DNA of 64,000 nucleotides from Oscarella lobularis. Its lineage: Eukaryota > Porifera > Homoscleromorpha > Homosclerophorida > Oscarellidae. The position numbers were made by a program, and so were the translations under genes. Positions 34,001 through 44,515 of this stretch are shown here, one piece after another (the first letter of the stretch is position 1; each line of letters starts with the position of its first letter). The stretch is from assembly GCF_947507565.1 (NCBI RefSeq), contig NC_089182.1, positions 1,674,001 through 1,738,000 of the forward strand, given 5' to 3'. The notes beneath the pieces were generated by a model, which saw only the letters and a list, made by a program, of their open reading frames with translations, was not told where the DNA came from and did not search any database.

Positions 34001-37000
34001 GATATTTGATCGTGGATATTTGATCGTGGATATTTGATCGTGGATATTTGATCGTGGATATTTGATCGTGGATATTTGATCGTGGATATTTCATCTATGA
34101 TATTTGATCGTGGATATTTGATCGTGGATATTTGATCGTGGATATTTGATCGTGGATATTTGATCGTGGATATTTGATCGTGGATATTTCATCTATGATA
34201 TTTGATCGTGGATATTTGATCGTGCCACCCCGATCGCGGTCCAAATCGTGCCAGTATGATTATGGGCAGAAGAAGTGTCCATAATCAAAGAATCGAGAGG
34301 CTCTGGCGTGATGTCACGGCGGGCGTACTGCAGTTTTACAAAAGGTTATTCTATCATCTTGAAGATCATTTTGTATTGGATCCGTCTGTGGAAGAGGACA
34401 TTTTTGCTCTGCACTACGTGTTTCTCCCACGTATAAATCGTCACCTAGATGAGTGGAAAAATGCATGGTGTCATCAAAATGCATGGTGTCATCACAAAAT
34501 TAGAGGAGAGGGCAAAACTCCAATGCAACTCTGGATAGAAGGCCTGCTAGCCGTTTCAAGGTCAGGTTATAGGCCCGTTACCGAAATTTTGCAAAGCGAT
34601 CAGGTACAGAAACAGTTTAGTGGTAGTCCTATATTAATTTAATGATGCAGGAAGGGGAGAACTGGGGTAACTACGGCATCGATTGGGAAGGGCCGATTCC
34701 CTTGGAAAGTGACTCAGACTCCGACAGAGTCACTGTCCCGGAAACCGCTTTTGCGTTGGAGCAGGATGCATACGCAACACTACGGAGCACAATTAGTCCA
34801 CTACGAGATGACGGACATTACGAGATAGAGACATACCTAGAATGCAGAGAGTTTCTCAGGGATTGTTGCGAATAATTAATGAAAGTGTGCGCCTTATATC
34901 CACGATCAAATATCCACGATCAAATATCATAGATGAAATATCCACGATCAAATATCCACGATCAAATATCCACGATCAAATATCCACGATCAAATATCCA
35001 CGATCAAATATCCACGATCAAATATCCACGATCAAATATCCACGATCAAATATCCACGATCAAATATCCACGATCAAATATCCACGATCAAATATCCACG
35101 ATCAAATATCATAGATAAAATATCCACGATCAAATATCCACGATCAAATATCATCGATGAAAGATCCACGATCAAATATCCACGATCAAATATCCACGAT
35201 CAAATATCATATATGAAATATCTCAAGCACTACATAATCTCCAAATGCTCATTTTGACACAGAAAACGCGCCATACCCTAAGGCTTAGGTCTGAGCAGGG
35301 ATACGGGCAAAATTTGGCTTTGAACTGGGTTCAATAATTTCAACACGCTCTTGTCAAAAACTGCCCCCCCCCCCCCAACTAAAAATTCGTCGGACCTCAA
35401 ATCGAAGCTTTTTTCCCAAAGCTTCGATTAACGGAAACCCGACGCTTATCCATTGCGTGTGGACCTTATCCAAAGCCATTTTGTGACCCATAGTCATCAG
35501 AGAACACGTAACAATACCCTAATTGGTAGAGACGCGAGCATGCGCAAACAGATAATGGAGCCGACCACCGCAGTTGTACGGGGTGGCAAACGCAGTTTGC
35601 GAGCCCGTATAACGGCGGAGGGAGGCTCTCTCAAACGTGATGTTAGGCGCCGGAAGTGTATGTTTGTCTGTCTTTCTGTCTGTCTGTCTGTCTGTCTGTC
35701 GGTCACGCTATTGTGACGTCACCTAAAAACCCGTTTTTTTGTACAGCGCATGCGTGACATAGGGCCCAAAACGGTGACCCGAAAAAGGCGATTTACGGCG
35801 CGAATAAAGGGTTTTTCTTTCATAAACGGAAAAAATGCTTAGAAACCCCTGTTTACAATTGATCTCTGCTATTTTTCGTGTTATAAATGCGCTGAGACAC
35901 CGAAACGACAGTTTTGATTGTCACGCTCTGACGTCACAATCAAAAGTATCCACTCATGTACAGTTTATAGTGGGTATGTATGCGTGTACGGGTAACAGGA
36001 AATATAACCCGTACACACTCCCGTACACAAGCATGTCTTCAAATGCAGAGAAAATTATGAAATACAATACGTCAGAAAAGCGCCTAATTAGAAAAACATT
36101 TAAAATTATGTAGATATGTACAGTATGTAGGTAGGACTGAGCTGTAGGGGCTAAGGGCAGTGATGACTACGTGAATATGTGGCAACATAAAATTAAAATT
36201 TATGACGTCACACTATGTAATGAACTCGCGTACGGAAAGCGGTGGGAGGCTCTGCATGATGTGAACACCGGGCCATCATTCTCTAGTTTATTATTGGCTC
36301 CCATTCATTGATGCTTGATCATGCGCGTTTGAAAGTCCGCCCTGCCGAGCTGCCCTGCCGTCTGTATGAGTTGTCTGTATGTCCGTCTGTTCGTCACGCT
36401 CAGTATTGTGACGTAACTTAAAATCCCAAAAAAGGCGATTTACGGCCCGAAAAAAGCGTTTTTTCTTTCATAAACGGAAAAATGCTTAGAAACCCATGTT
36501 TCCAATTGATCTGTGCTATTTTCCGCGTTATAAATGCGCTGAGAAACCGAAACGACAGTTTTGATTGTCACGCTCTGACGTCACAATCAAAAGTATCCAG
36601 TACAGTATGTGGGTGGGTATGTACGGGTAACAGGAAATATGACCCGTACACATGCATAGGTCCTCCTCAAATACAGAGCACATTATCAAATACAGTACGT
36701 CAGAAAAGCGCCTAACTAGATAATGATGGCGTTTTGTGAGCCATCATGTGATCCCCGAACACCCTCAGCACGCTATCTAATTCCTTTTACTCTAATTTTA
36801 GAAAAGCCTATGTGCATCACACTGCCTAACCACGTTAGTTAGCATGCCTTATTTTCCGCAAAAACCTACGATTAATTTGACCTCTTATGTGACCCAGAGC
36901 TACACCTCCCTACCGCAACCTCTTCCCCTTCGGTCACGAGGCCCATTATCAGCTCGCAGTTGGGTTTGCGTGCTGCGAGCGAAGCTCGCAGCACGACAAA

Positions 37001-38087
37001 CCCAACGTGCTCCTTTACTGCATTCCCTTGAGAAAGCTATTTGTTACGTGCCCGTTATGTTTATTTATCCTTGGTGGATATAACAGTACTGTTATAGCCA
37101 CTGTTATATCTGTGCTGCAAACTATTGAACATATTCCGGGGTTACTATCTACTGTGACGTCACCTTTTTCGGTAGCATTTTGTTTAATATACGGGAGAGT
37201 ATGACATCACAATGAATGTGATGTCATAAAGGCACCTTTGTGTGTGATTGGCCTAAGAGCGATTGTGACGTGAGCGTTACCGACAGACAGACAGACATGA
37301 CCACACTTTCCGATTTTGGCCGATCACGTTTGAGAGCCCCTCCCACCAGGGCGCGCGCGGGCTTCGCCCGCGCGCGCCCTGGTGTTCGGGGAATTAGGAA
37401 AACATTGCAATCATGCAAGTATTTACAGTATGTAGGTAGGACTGAGCTGTAGTAGCTAACGGCTGTAATGACCACTTGAATATGTGACAACATAAAAAAT
37501 TATAACGTCACACTATGTTATGCACTCGCGTACGGTAAGCGGTGGGAGGCTCTGCATGATGGCAACACGGTGAACACCGGGCCATCATTCTCTAGTATAT
37601 ATAATCTATAGATACCATGTTTCGATCATCGGAAAATCCAAGGGCAATCATTCCCCCGGTGTTTGTTGTGAGCGTGATTGTCGCTTGTGTTCCATCCGTT
37701 TCCACGGTGACGCCGTAGAGACACGAAGCGGGTGTGCAGTCGGCTGGTTTTCGATGGCAATAAACTGCGCTATCGGAGCATTTTCCGAAGTCGATCTAAA
37801 ATAAAGGGCGTCGAGTACGTAGGGTTTTCTCTACGTAGGGTTTTCTCTTTCGCGCGAGCGCGCGCGATGAGACCGTCTTCCTACGTTTTGACCCTAAAAT
37901 GCGGCATTCTACGCTTGATAGCAAACGTCGATTCACTGTGCGAACCTTTGCCGTTTCGACGACGACGAGGAAAAGAAGAGCGACGGCTGCGAGCTAAAAG
38001 AATTCCCGAGGTCACGCCCCAAAAAAATTTTGTTTGTTTAGGGGACCTTCGAGAAGGAGGGGTCCCGAGAAGGCTTACTGTTTTCAT
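31027..38087 (-). CDS. Two-DOMON short-tail gene with a transposon-filled 5 kb intron
   Basis: The split signal peptide starts at 38087 (MKT, then LAAVALLFLVVVETAK near 38000). The first half of DOMON 1 is at 37613-37797 (CSDSAVYCHRKPADC, GGMIALGFSDDRNM). The second half resumes at about 32476 (GQDDVAGCYRK) after an intron of about 5.1 kb that is about 60 nt in the sister copies. DOMON 2 (31380-31925) is intact, including the TATACGGTCT segment lost from the copy at 27679. The tail exon at 31027-31061 gives GILLVTAWLLY. The two halves share frame and phase across the insertion, so the gene could still be spliced. The intron holds repeat X copies, an internally deleted IS3EU-like element and a hairpin element. 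Confidence 0.65.
32566..33294 (+). repeat. Dispersed repeat X, copy 2
   Basis: Begins agccgaccaccgcagttgta and ends gccatcattctctag. It is the forward counterpart of 29964-30905 and lies inside the large DOMON intron. Confidence 0.85.
33312..33416 (+). repeat. Dispersed repeat X, 5' fragment
   Basis: Only the first ~105 bp of repeat X are present (agccgacccaccgcag to the GTAT run). The sequence 33417-33829 that follows is without recognised genes. Confidence 0.8.
33836..35275. mobile_element. Second IS3EU-like element, internally deleted, with TSD CCCTAA
   Basis: Terminal inverted repeats begin TATGGCGCGTTTTCTGTGTC and extend more than 80 bp into arms of GATATTTGATCGTG repeats (33895-34225 and 34898-35215). 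A direct 6-bp duplication CCCTAA flanks it (33830-33835 and 35276-35281). The first 8 bp (TATGGCGC) and the GTGTCAAAA word are shared with the element at 14978. Confidence 0.9.
34256..34875 (+). pseudogene. Transposase C-terminal remnant
   Basis: It keeps the Glu-containing end of the DDE core ([40 protein letters not shown]) and an acidic C-terminus after an intron at about 34601-34650. The region with both catalytic Asp residues and the helix-turn-helix is deleted. A small internal duplication (NAWCHQ/NAWCHH) is present. It cannot be catalytic on its own and would need a transposase supplied in trans. Confidence 0.85.
35276..35558. other. Intronic filler with poly-C run
   Basis: No gene. 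An inverted AAGCTTCGATT/TCGAAGCTT pair surrounds 35403-35430, and an 11-14 nt C run lies at 35363-35377. Confidence 0.5.
35559..36286 (+). repeat. Dispersed repeat X, copy 3
   Basis: Same ends as copy 2 (agccgaccaccgcag to ccatcattctctag), including the GTCT microsatellite at 35665-35705 and the TGACGTCA-like sites. Confidence 0.85.
36959..37006. repeat. Hairpin, ~22-bp arms
   Basis: GTTGGGTTTG..TGCTGCGAGC, then GAA, then GCTCGCAGCA...CAAACCCAAC. It lies inside the nested element. Confidence 0.85.
37344..37384. repeat. Perfect palindrome, 19-bp arms
   Basis: CACCAGGGCGCGCGCGGGC, a 3-nt TTC loop, and the exact complement. Extremely GC-rich compared with its surroundings. It ends the nested element, and a shortened form occurs at 9962-10004. 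Confidence 0.95.
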
Positions 38088-38545
38088 GCTTCGAAGGAGG
38101 AGGAGGAGAGGACGCGGGGAACGGCTTGACTCGGAGACGTCGCGAAACTGTGTCAAATATGTCGTCACGTGACTGACACGCCCAATGAGTCGCGATCCGT
38201 CACGATCCAAACGTGGACTGAGCTCGTGGGGACTGGCACATTTAATTACTTTAGCCGCGCCTCCTTGCGCCCTGATTCACTCAAGTTTAGCCTTTCAGCT
38301 ACAATTTGATTACTTGAGCCACGCCTCCTTGTGTTCACTGCCCACTAAAATTTAGGCCTTTCAGACTGACTATTCACGTTGAGCTATCTCTCATCTATCT
38401 ATCTAATTAATTAAGATAGGCCTGTGCTGCAGAAAACACTGAGAACAAAGCAAAGAAACGAAAAACTTCTAAGCAATAAGCACGTACACCTAATCTAGTA
38501 CTCTCTATTCAGTGACGACTGATCAAGGAATAGCTGGCTAGTCAG

Positions 38546-39630
38546 TCAATATAGAAGCCAAGCTGTCATCAAGAGAATTTCTACAGAGAAAGACCGCAAT
38601 GCCTCCAATTAGCAGTGTGAGTCATTGAGTTACCGTAAGCTTTGAAAAATGCAAGAGGGGTAGCTGCTGATTTAGGAGTGGCAGTGGTAGTGATGCCTCC
38701 AAGGTTTTTCGGATTCTAGGATTTATGATTCTAATTTCTATAACAACCAGGCCTAGCTGCATTCATATCAGTGCTTACGAGCGGTTTCGTAATGTTAGCA
38801 ATATTGATCATCATTACCGAAGCTAACGGGGTAGTTTGATGTCTTGGAATTGACAGAGTTCCTTTTAAATATTATTACAGACACATAATTTGCTGCGACT
38901 GCGCGCGCTTCTGCCAGACCTGTAGTTGTGCTGGTGGCGTAGAAAAGATACCACGGCTTTGTCCAATCAAAATCTTGAATGGAATCATTTGCCTTGAGAC
39001 TTCTAACAACTGTGCATTGCAACGCTCCATTGGAAATCATTCCCATACTCCTTATCATATCAAGATTCTGTGCACAGCATGCAAAGGCGTCTGCTTACGC
39101 GCGACATCATATCGACGCCGAGAACGTACATTTACGTTGTCTCCCACTGTTGGAGGACGCTTAGGTTTCTTGTTGGGAATTGGATTTGGATTCCACGAGT
39201 CAGTAGGAACTATTGAACCATCCGGCGTTGTGTAACAACCGACCACATCATCACCGCCCTATATATATGTATTAGTTCATGTAACGCATCTTTTTGGCCC
39301 CGCGTGCACGTACAGCGAGCTTACCATATTTTCATCGGTGGAAAATCCCAGAGAAACGGAACCGCCGTCGGTTGTGGTGAGCATAATCGTTGCCTGTGTC
39401 GCATCTGTTTGAATGGTCGCTCCATACTTGCAAGTCGATGCCGTACAACCAGGCGGATTTCGATAGCAAAACGTTTGACGGTCGCAATTGCTAAAATCAA
39501 TCTAAACGAACTCGAGTGATCAAGCGCTGCCACAGTGACGGCAACTTGAAGTTGTTCGCCTAACCGTCGGCGTGGTCCCAATGGCCCATGTCAACTTCAA
39601 CGAAAGGAGAACGAGAATAACGCACTTCAT
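38546..39630 (-). CDS. One-DOMON short-tail surface protein
   Basis: Signal peptide MKCVILVLLSLKLTWAIG (start 39630). One DOMON: CDRQTFCYRNPPGC, GGSVSLGFSTDENM, GGDDVVGCYTTPDGS, then a DSWNPNPIPNKKPKRPP insert and DWTKPWYLFYATS. A linker with IANITKPLVSTD and a Thr-rich stretch follow, then a hydrophobic tail of the same type as the other short-tail copies (38546-38580). Unlike the two-DOMON copies, both of its DOMON introns have GT donors. It is more divergent than the copies at 24345-38087. Confidence 0.7.
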
Positions 39631-40339
39631 CGGCAAAGAAAAAAAGCTGGCTGCTGTATAGAAAAACAAAAGGATGTATAGGGAGCGAACCCAGGAAAAC
39701 CGCAATGCATGACGTCACAGCTAAAAGTATAAGATCGAGGAAGTGGTACTTCATGATCGCCTTGAATGTGCTATGGCCCTTCTAACCGAGCACGAGACCC
39801 AGCATCAATTGAACACAAGCACGTTTTTATAGCGATGCTGAGATCTTTTCAAGCTAATTAAGCCACCTCGTAACCGGCAAACTTGATTTGGAAACTTGAC
39901 TTGCGTAAACATGCAGCCTATATAAGTCGCGTGATCGAGTGTGTTGTTGCCGCTCGCCTGCCGCTATATATACGTACTGTACCTGAGAGTTCAAGACAGA
40001 AATCAAGCTTGGGGAAGGAAACGCAAGAGGTTGTTTCCCGGCTCTGACGCACATTTGTGACGTACGTGAGAACTAAACTGGTAATATAAGCCGACTACTA
40101 GTATAGCTCGTTTACATAGTCTCACCAACGAAACTCGCAAAAACAGAAGCCTTTAAAAGCGAACGAAATCGCGTCCCAGTGACTGCACAACTAAGACGTC
40201 AGAGGAAGTAAAACGAACAGCCACTCGTTGATTACGTACTTTGCTTGCATGTGCATGCTTGGAAGTCCTCTGAACAATGATATAATAGATTGCGCCATTC
40301 ATTTCAAGGACATCAAAGCACACAATACTGACACAACGC

Positions 40340-40770
40340 ACACAGGCAACACACTTTGTTAAATGACGCCAAAGCGTTTCAAAAGCACCAATGTCCCAGC
40401 CAAGCGAGCAAAAGCCAAAGACTCCTGATGTTAGCAGAAAACGTTTTTTACTTTCATTACCATGAGATTTGGCAAAGACAAGAGTAGCACCTGCGCCAGT
40501 AGGCCCTTCGGCAGTGGTATATATGGGCTCTTCAACAAGATCAACAGTGTTAGCACTAGCTTATTGTCGGCGTAACGCTATGCTTTAGGAATCCACCACC
40601 GTCAGTGGATAATTTTAAAAATAAATCCATTATAGCATTGATCCTTCATCTGCGTATATACCGTAATGGTATGAGGCGGAAGAGACCCATGCAACGAACG
40701 CTGTGTTGGTTCCAACTGTATGAATTGATGATATTGTTGGCGTAACGCTACTGTATGCTTCAGAAATCCA
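40340..40770 (-). pseudogene. Remnants of a DOMON gene tail
   Basis: 40340-40565 reads, with shifts, SANTVDLVEEP...GATLVFAKS, matching the C-terminal exon of the gene at 7002 (SANTVVISAGTTLVFAK) and its hydrophobic tail. 40660-40760 resembles the GSLP-H linker. No DOMON core remains. The inverted relation of 39950-40240 to 9760-9960 is noted at the pseudogene at 9624. Confidence 0.55.
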
Positions 40771-40943
40771 GGATTGTCAGTAGCTAATTTTGACATTGCA
40801 GCACACCGCTTCCAAACACTCTTCGCCCAACGAAATCCATCAGGTGGTGGTAAGTTTGATTGTGGCTTTCGGTACAGTGTAGGCTCCCCTGGGTCAGCAG
40901 CAGCAGCAATTTCTTTTATACGGGACTTCAAGAAAGAAAAAAG

Positions 40944-42977
40944 ATGGCGTCTGCACCTCTGTGGATAGCGAAGGCCATTTATTCGAATGATCTGGAGGCT
41001 GAAGTTCTCTGTGACGAAACCTGTGTTCGAGTTGTTTTTGCCAGTGATGACGGAGAAGGGAAAACGGAGGTAAGCTTCCGAAGTTCGCATTAGGAGGACA
41101 CCGCATGTCGTCACACCATATCTATATGGTCACACGCCGGACCAGTCAAAACGAGACTATTTTCATTGTTATTACGGTACTTGACTAAGCTGCGTTGCGT
41201 TGTGTTTTGCCCGAGCGTGACATGATGTGTTCTGCAGATGGAGTTCTCAGCGCCGAATTCACTAAAGCAGATTATTACGCCCGGATAGTAGCCTTAAGAC
41301 GTTTTCTCGTACATGTAATTAACATGCACTTGTGGTACTACGCTCTTTCTGTTCAGGTGAAAATACCTTTTTCGGATGTTATGAATTGTGAAGTCTTGCC
41401 TCACCCTAATGGCTTTGTTACTAGGGTAAGAATGCGGATTCATGATGATTTTGTAGAGATTTTGGTTTTTGAATTAAGATATCTGTATCTGGCGATCCTG
41501 AAGACTCGCTACAATTTGTTTTCAAAGAGGAAAACGTTGCACAAGAACTGCTTCACAAAATCAGCACTCCAGACCTTTGTACTAGCAGTTATAGTGACTG
41601 CAGTTCTAATACTGACCTATACGCCGATCCCGGTGATCTACAAGTTCAAGTCTATTGCGGTTGTGAATGTCTCAATTATTGTGATGCAAAAAATAAGATG
41701 TAAAATAATAGGCAATCGTGGCCACGTGGTTGCAGAATATAATGAAAGTGAACGGGTGGAAGAAGATAGTGGCAGTGAAGCGGCTAAAATTTACGAAGTT
41801 ATGTCTGAAGTGGCACACAGCAAGGAAAAGCTGCTATGTAAACCGTGCATTGCAGTAAATATACATTCACCTTCTGTGCCCTTTGTATTTAGCTGTGGGA
41901 GCTAAAGTCTTTGCGCAATTTGACCATAGTGCTGAATCAGACTCGGAGCTATCAGTACATGAAGGAGATGAGATAGAAGTATTAGAAGAAAGAGTATTTG
42001 AAGGCTGGTTCAGAGGCAGGATGATCAGCACGAGAAAGTGCGGTTTGGTCCCTAGCAACTATGTAGCTGATTATGTAAGTGTAGCCTGGTTGGTCACGTC
42101 ATGCCCCTTGTACGCTTTTCACTTATAGGAAACCATATTATCTCACGTGTCAAAGCGGCAAAGGAGTCTTCTTTTTAAGATGCAAGCACATGTGCAATTA
42201 AGTGAAGAACCCTCCAATAGCCAAACGCCTTCAGAAAGCACCTTGGAAAAGGACATCGCTGCTTTTTCACGCAAGATTGCTAGTGAAGAGAAAGAACTTT
42301 CGCTGTTGAATCATGATTTGAAGCACTGTCAACAATTGACATTATTGGCAGAAATAAGGAAGTCTGCTCATGAAAAGCAGAGGAAGAATATTGAAAGAGA
42401 GATTGAGTGGTACGAGAAGATTAGAAGTTGCAACCAGGATTTAGCGTCAAAGGCTTGTGCGATGATAGAAAAAAGAACCGCAGAGAAGAGCGTTCTTTCA
42501 TCCATTCATCACCTCAATGAACAGTACGAAATCGGTCTCCTTTACAGCATTGATGCTGAAAGAGAAACAACAAACTGTGCACAAAAGCTAGTCGTGGAAT
42601 GTATGCTGGCCGATTTTGAGAATTTTCTTTCAAGTACAGACGAAAAGTTCTGCAACTATAAAAGAGAACTTGATGAAATGCTAAAAAAACTGCAGAAAAA
42701 GAAGAAAAAGTTGCAAGAATGCTGCATAGTGCCAGGGTGTAATGACCTAGAAGAGTCGCTGCAAAAGGCAAAAGAAGAAAAGGAAAAGTTGAGGAGAGAA
42801 AACGCTGAAATCGCTGCACAGAAAAAAGAGGCGGAACAAGATGTTGCAAAGTTAGAGAAGATCAAACCACGCACTCCTGAAGAAATCGTAAAGAAAGCTA
42901 TAACAGCATGCAAAAGAGACATACAGCAGCTGAGAAAGAGACTTAATGCGTTTGATAGAGATCAGCTTCATGCTTAA
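40944..42977 (+). CDS. PH-like-SH3-coiled-coil adaptor protein
   Basis: Exons 40944-41069, 41216-41287, 41357-41425, 41479-41632, 41736-41837, 41893-42074 and 42129-42977 join in phase to about 518 residues. The first ~115 residues look like a divergent PH-type domain (IPFSDVMNCEVLPHPNGF, DSLQFVFKEENVAQELLHKI). An acidic, Tyr-containing linker (DLYADPEYNESE, AKIYEVM) could be a phosphotyrosine site. The SH3 domain (~165-230) has FAQFDHSAESDSELSV, EGDEIEV and GLVPSNYV. The last ~275 residues are coiled coil rich in Lys/Glu. It is an adaptor by architecture, with no named orthologue recognised. The acceptor of exon 2 (41215) is the least certain boundary. Confidence 0.7.
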
Positions 42978-43048
42978 TTAAGAGGGGAAGTTCACAGGTT
43001 TGCAGAACATTGCTGTTTTGAAATGTCCGTCTAGTACTGTAGCTGTTA

Positions 43049-44363
43049 CTAAACTTTGGTATCTGACAGTGTCTCATAGGACATTAGTTGCTCCTTCACA
43101 AGACTTCGTTCTTGCAAGCAAGAAGTGAGATCTTCACTATTGCAAGTAACAGTTTCTTTAGCAGATTTAATCACCTCTTCCGTTTTCAGCAAACGTTCTG
43201 CCTCAATCTTCTGTAGTTCACTTTTAAGCCGCTGGTTCTCCTCTCGCAGCTGGGAAACATTACTGCTTATCTTTGCTAGTTGTCGTGTCAACACGTTTTG
43301 TTTGGAGAAACTACGAGGGCTACGTGGGAGAGAGGTGACCTCAATCTCTTTCAATTCCTCTGTCCTTGCTTCACATTCAGACTTGAAATAATGTCTGAAC
43401 CCGTCAACACTCGCTTTAAGACGCAAAAAGTCTTCTCTGCAACGCTGGAGTCGTTCTTTCAATTTCAAGCACTCTTCTTTCATTTTAAATTTTTCTTGCT
43501 GATCACGTGACACACGTTTAAAAGCTCGTTGCAACTCTTCGCCTGCTAGCCTATTTACCCTTTCAGCTTTAGCAAATTCATGCTCGAAGCTAAAATGCAA
43601 CGCATGCATTGCTTCATGTTGGACGTAGACTTCCTTGCGGCACTCGGCATTTCTTAGTGTTGCTAGTCGGAGCTCCCTTTCTCGTAAATCAAAAGTGATA
43701 GCGTCGTCTTCTTCCTTTGTTTCCCAAAGAATCTTTCGTGCATTTCTCAAACTTTTTCTAGCATAATAAGTCTTCTCTTTGAGAGACTTGAGGAAGTCAC
43801 GAAGATGGCTTAGTTCGCTTATCCTTAGTTGGCCTTGTTCATTAGTATCAGAAGGGGAAAGGTCATCACTCTCAGACTGGTCAAGCCCTTTAACAAAGAA
43901 TTTCTCTAACTCTATCCGATGCAAATTCATCCTTTTAACCAGATCTGAAAGGTTTGCCTAATTTAGAGAAACGCAACTTATTGATACGCATCTCTCATTA
44001 GATAGGCGAACCTCATCATCCGCAAGCTGAGAATAAAAGCCTTCATTAGAAGAATAGCAGTATTGATCCTCAGCACTCACGTCTAATACAAATGTTCACA
44101 GAGTCATTAAAGGCATAAAAACTGCTGCCATCAAACTCTCACCTCTATACAAGGCATACTCATCTTCGTATTGACTGTATTCAGCATTATCACTTGCCCT
44201 TTTTTCTTAATAAAAATCGCGTCAAATTTGACTTAGGCGTTTGCTACATCAACATACTTTTTATGCTCCTTACAGCCGCAATAAAATTGTCAGCTCCTGC
44301 TTTATCATCAACAACGCATATTTCAATATCTGTTCGATCACCAGAAGATGAAACTTCACAGAT
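43049..44363 (-). CDS. Tyr-rich PH-like/coiled-coil protein, 5' end not seen
   Basis: Exons from the right: up to 44363 (ICEVSSSGDRTDIEICVVDD, then NFIAAVRSIK, the end of a PH-like fold), ~44150-44205 (NAEYSQYEDEYALYR), ~44013-44087 (AEDQYCYSSNEGFYSQLADDE), then a long final exon (43049-43960) that is nearly all coiled coil (ERELRLATLRNAECRKE, QLREENQRLKSELQKI). The PH-like end, Tyr-rich acidic linker and coiled coil follow the same order as in the convergent gene at 40944-42977, so the two are probable paralogues, this one without SH3. Upstream sequence is disturbed by the fold-back element at 44516. The gene ends 71 bp from the end of its neighbour. Confidence 0.62.
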
Positions 44364-44515
44364 CTAACCATTAAGAAAGATGCTCATGCATGTGTTAAGG
44401 ATGCCCATTAGATACTTCAACAGGACAGAAAAGGATTAGAAAAATTCACGCAAAAAGCCCGCCCAAGACAACTCATAATTTTTCTCCTCCAATACCACAC
44501 CCAGCGCCAATAAGG

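Larger units (their letters stand above)
36353..37595 (+). repeat. Dispersed repeat X, copy 4, split by another element
   Basis: The body of repeat X occupies 36353-36724 and its 3' end 37392-37595. The two halves are interrupted by a segment starting CCCCGAACACC (36753) and ending GGTGTTCGGGG (37391), an 11-bp inverted pair that marks a nested element. Confidence 0.7.

Noticed and set aside
34842-35118. Open frame encoding a repeated IHDQISTIKYPRSN peptide
   Set aside because: It is a translation of the 14-bp minisatellite in the transposon arm. The repeat length lets all frames stay open.
40602-41114. 170-codon minus-strand frame
   Set aside because: It starts at GTG, is the antisense of the real first exon at 40944 over part of its length, and contains decayed DOMON linker sequence.
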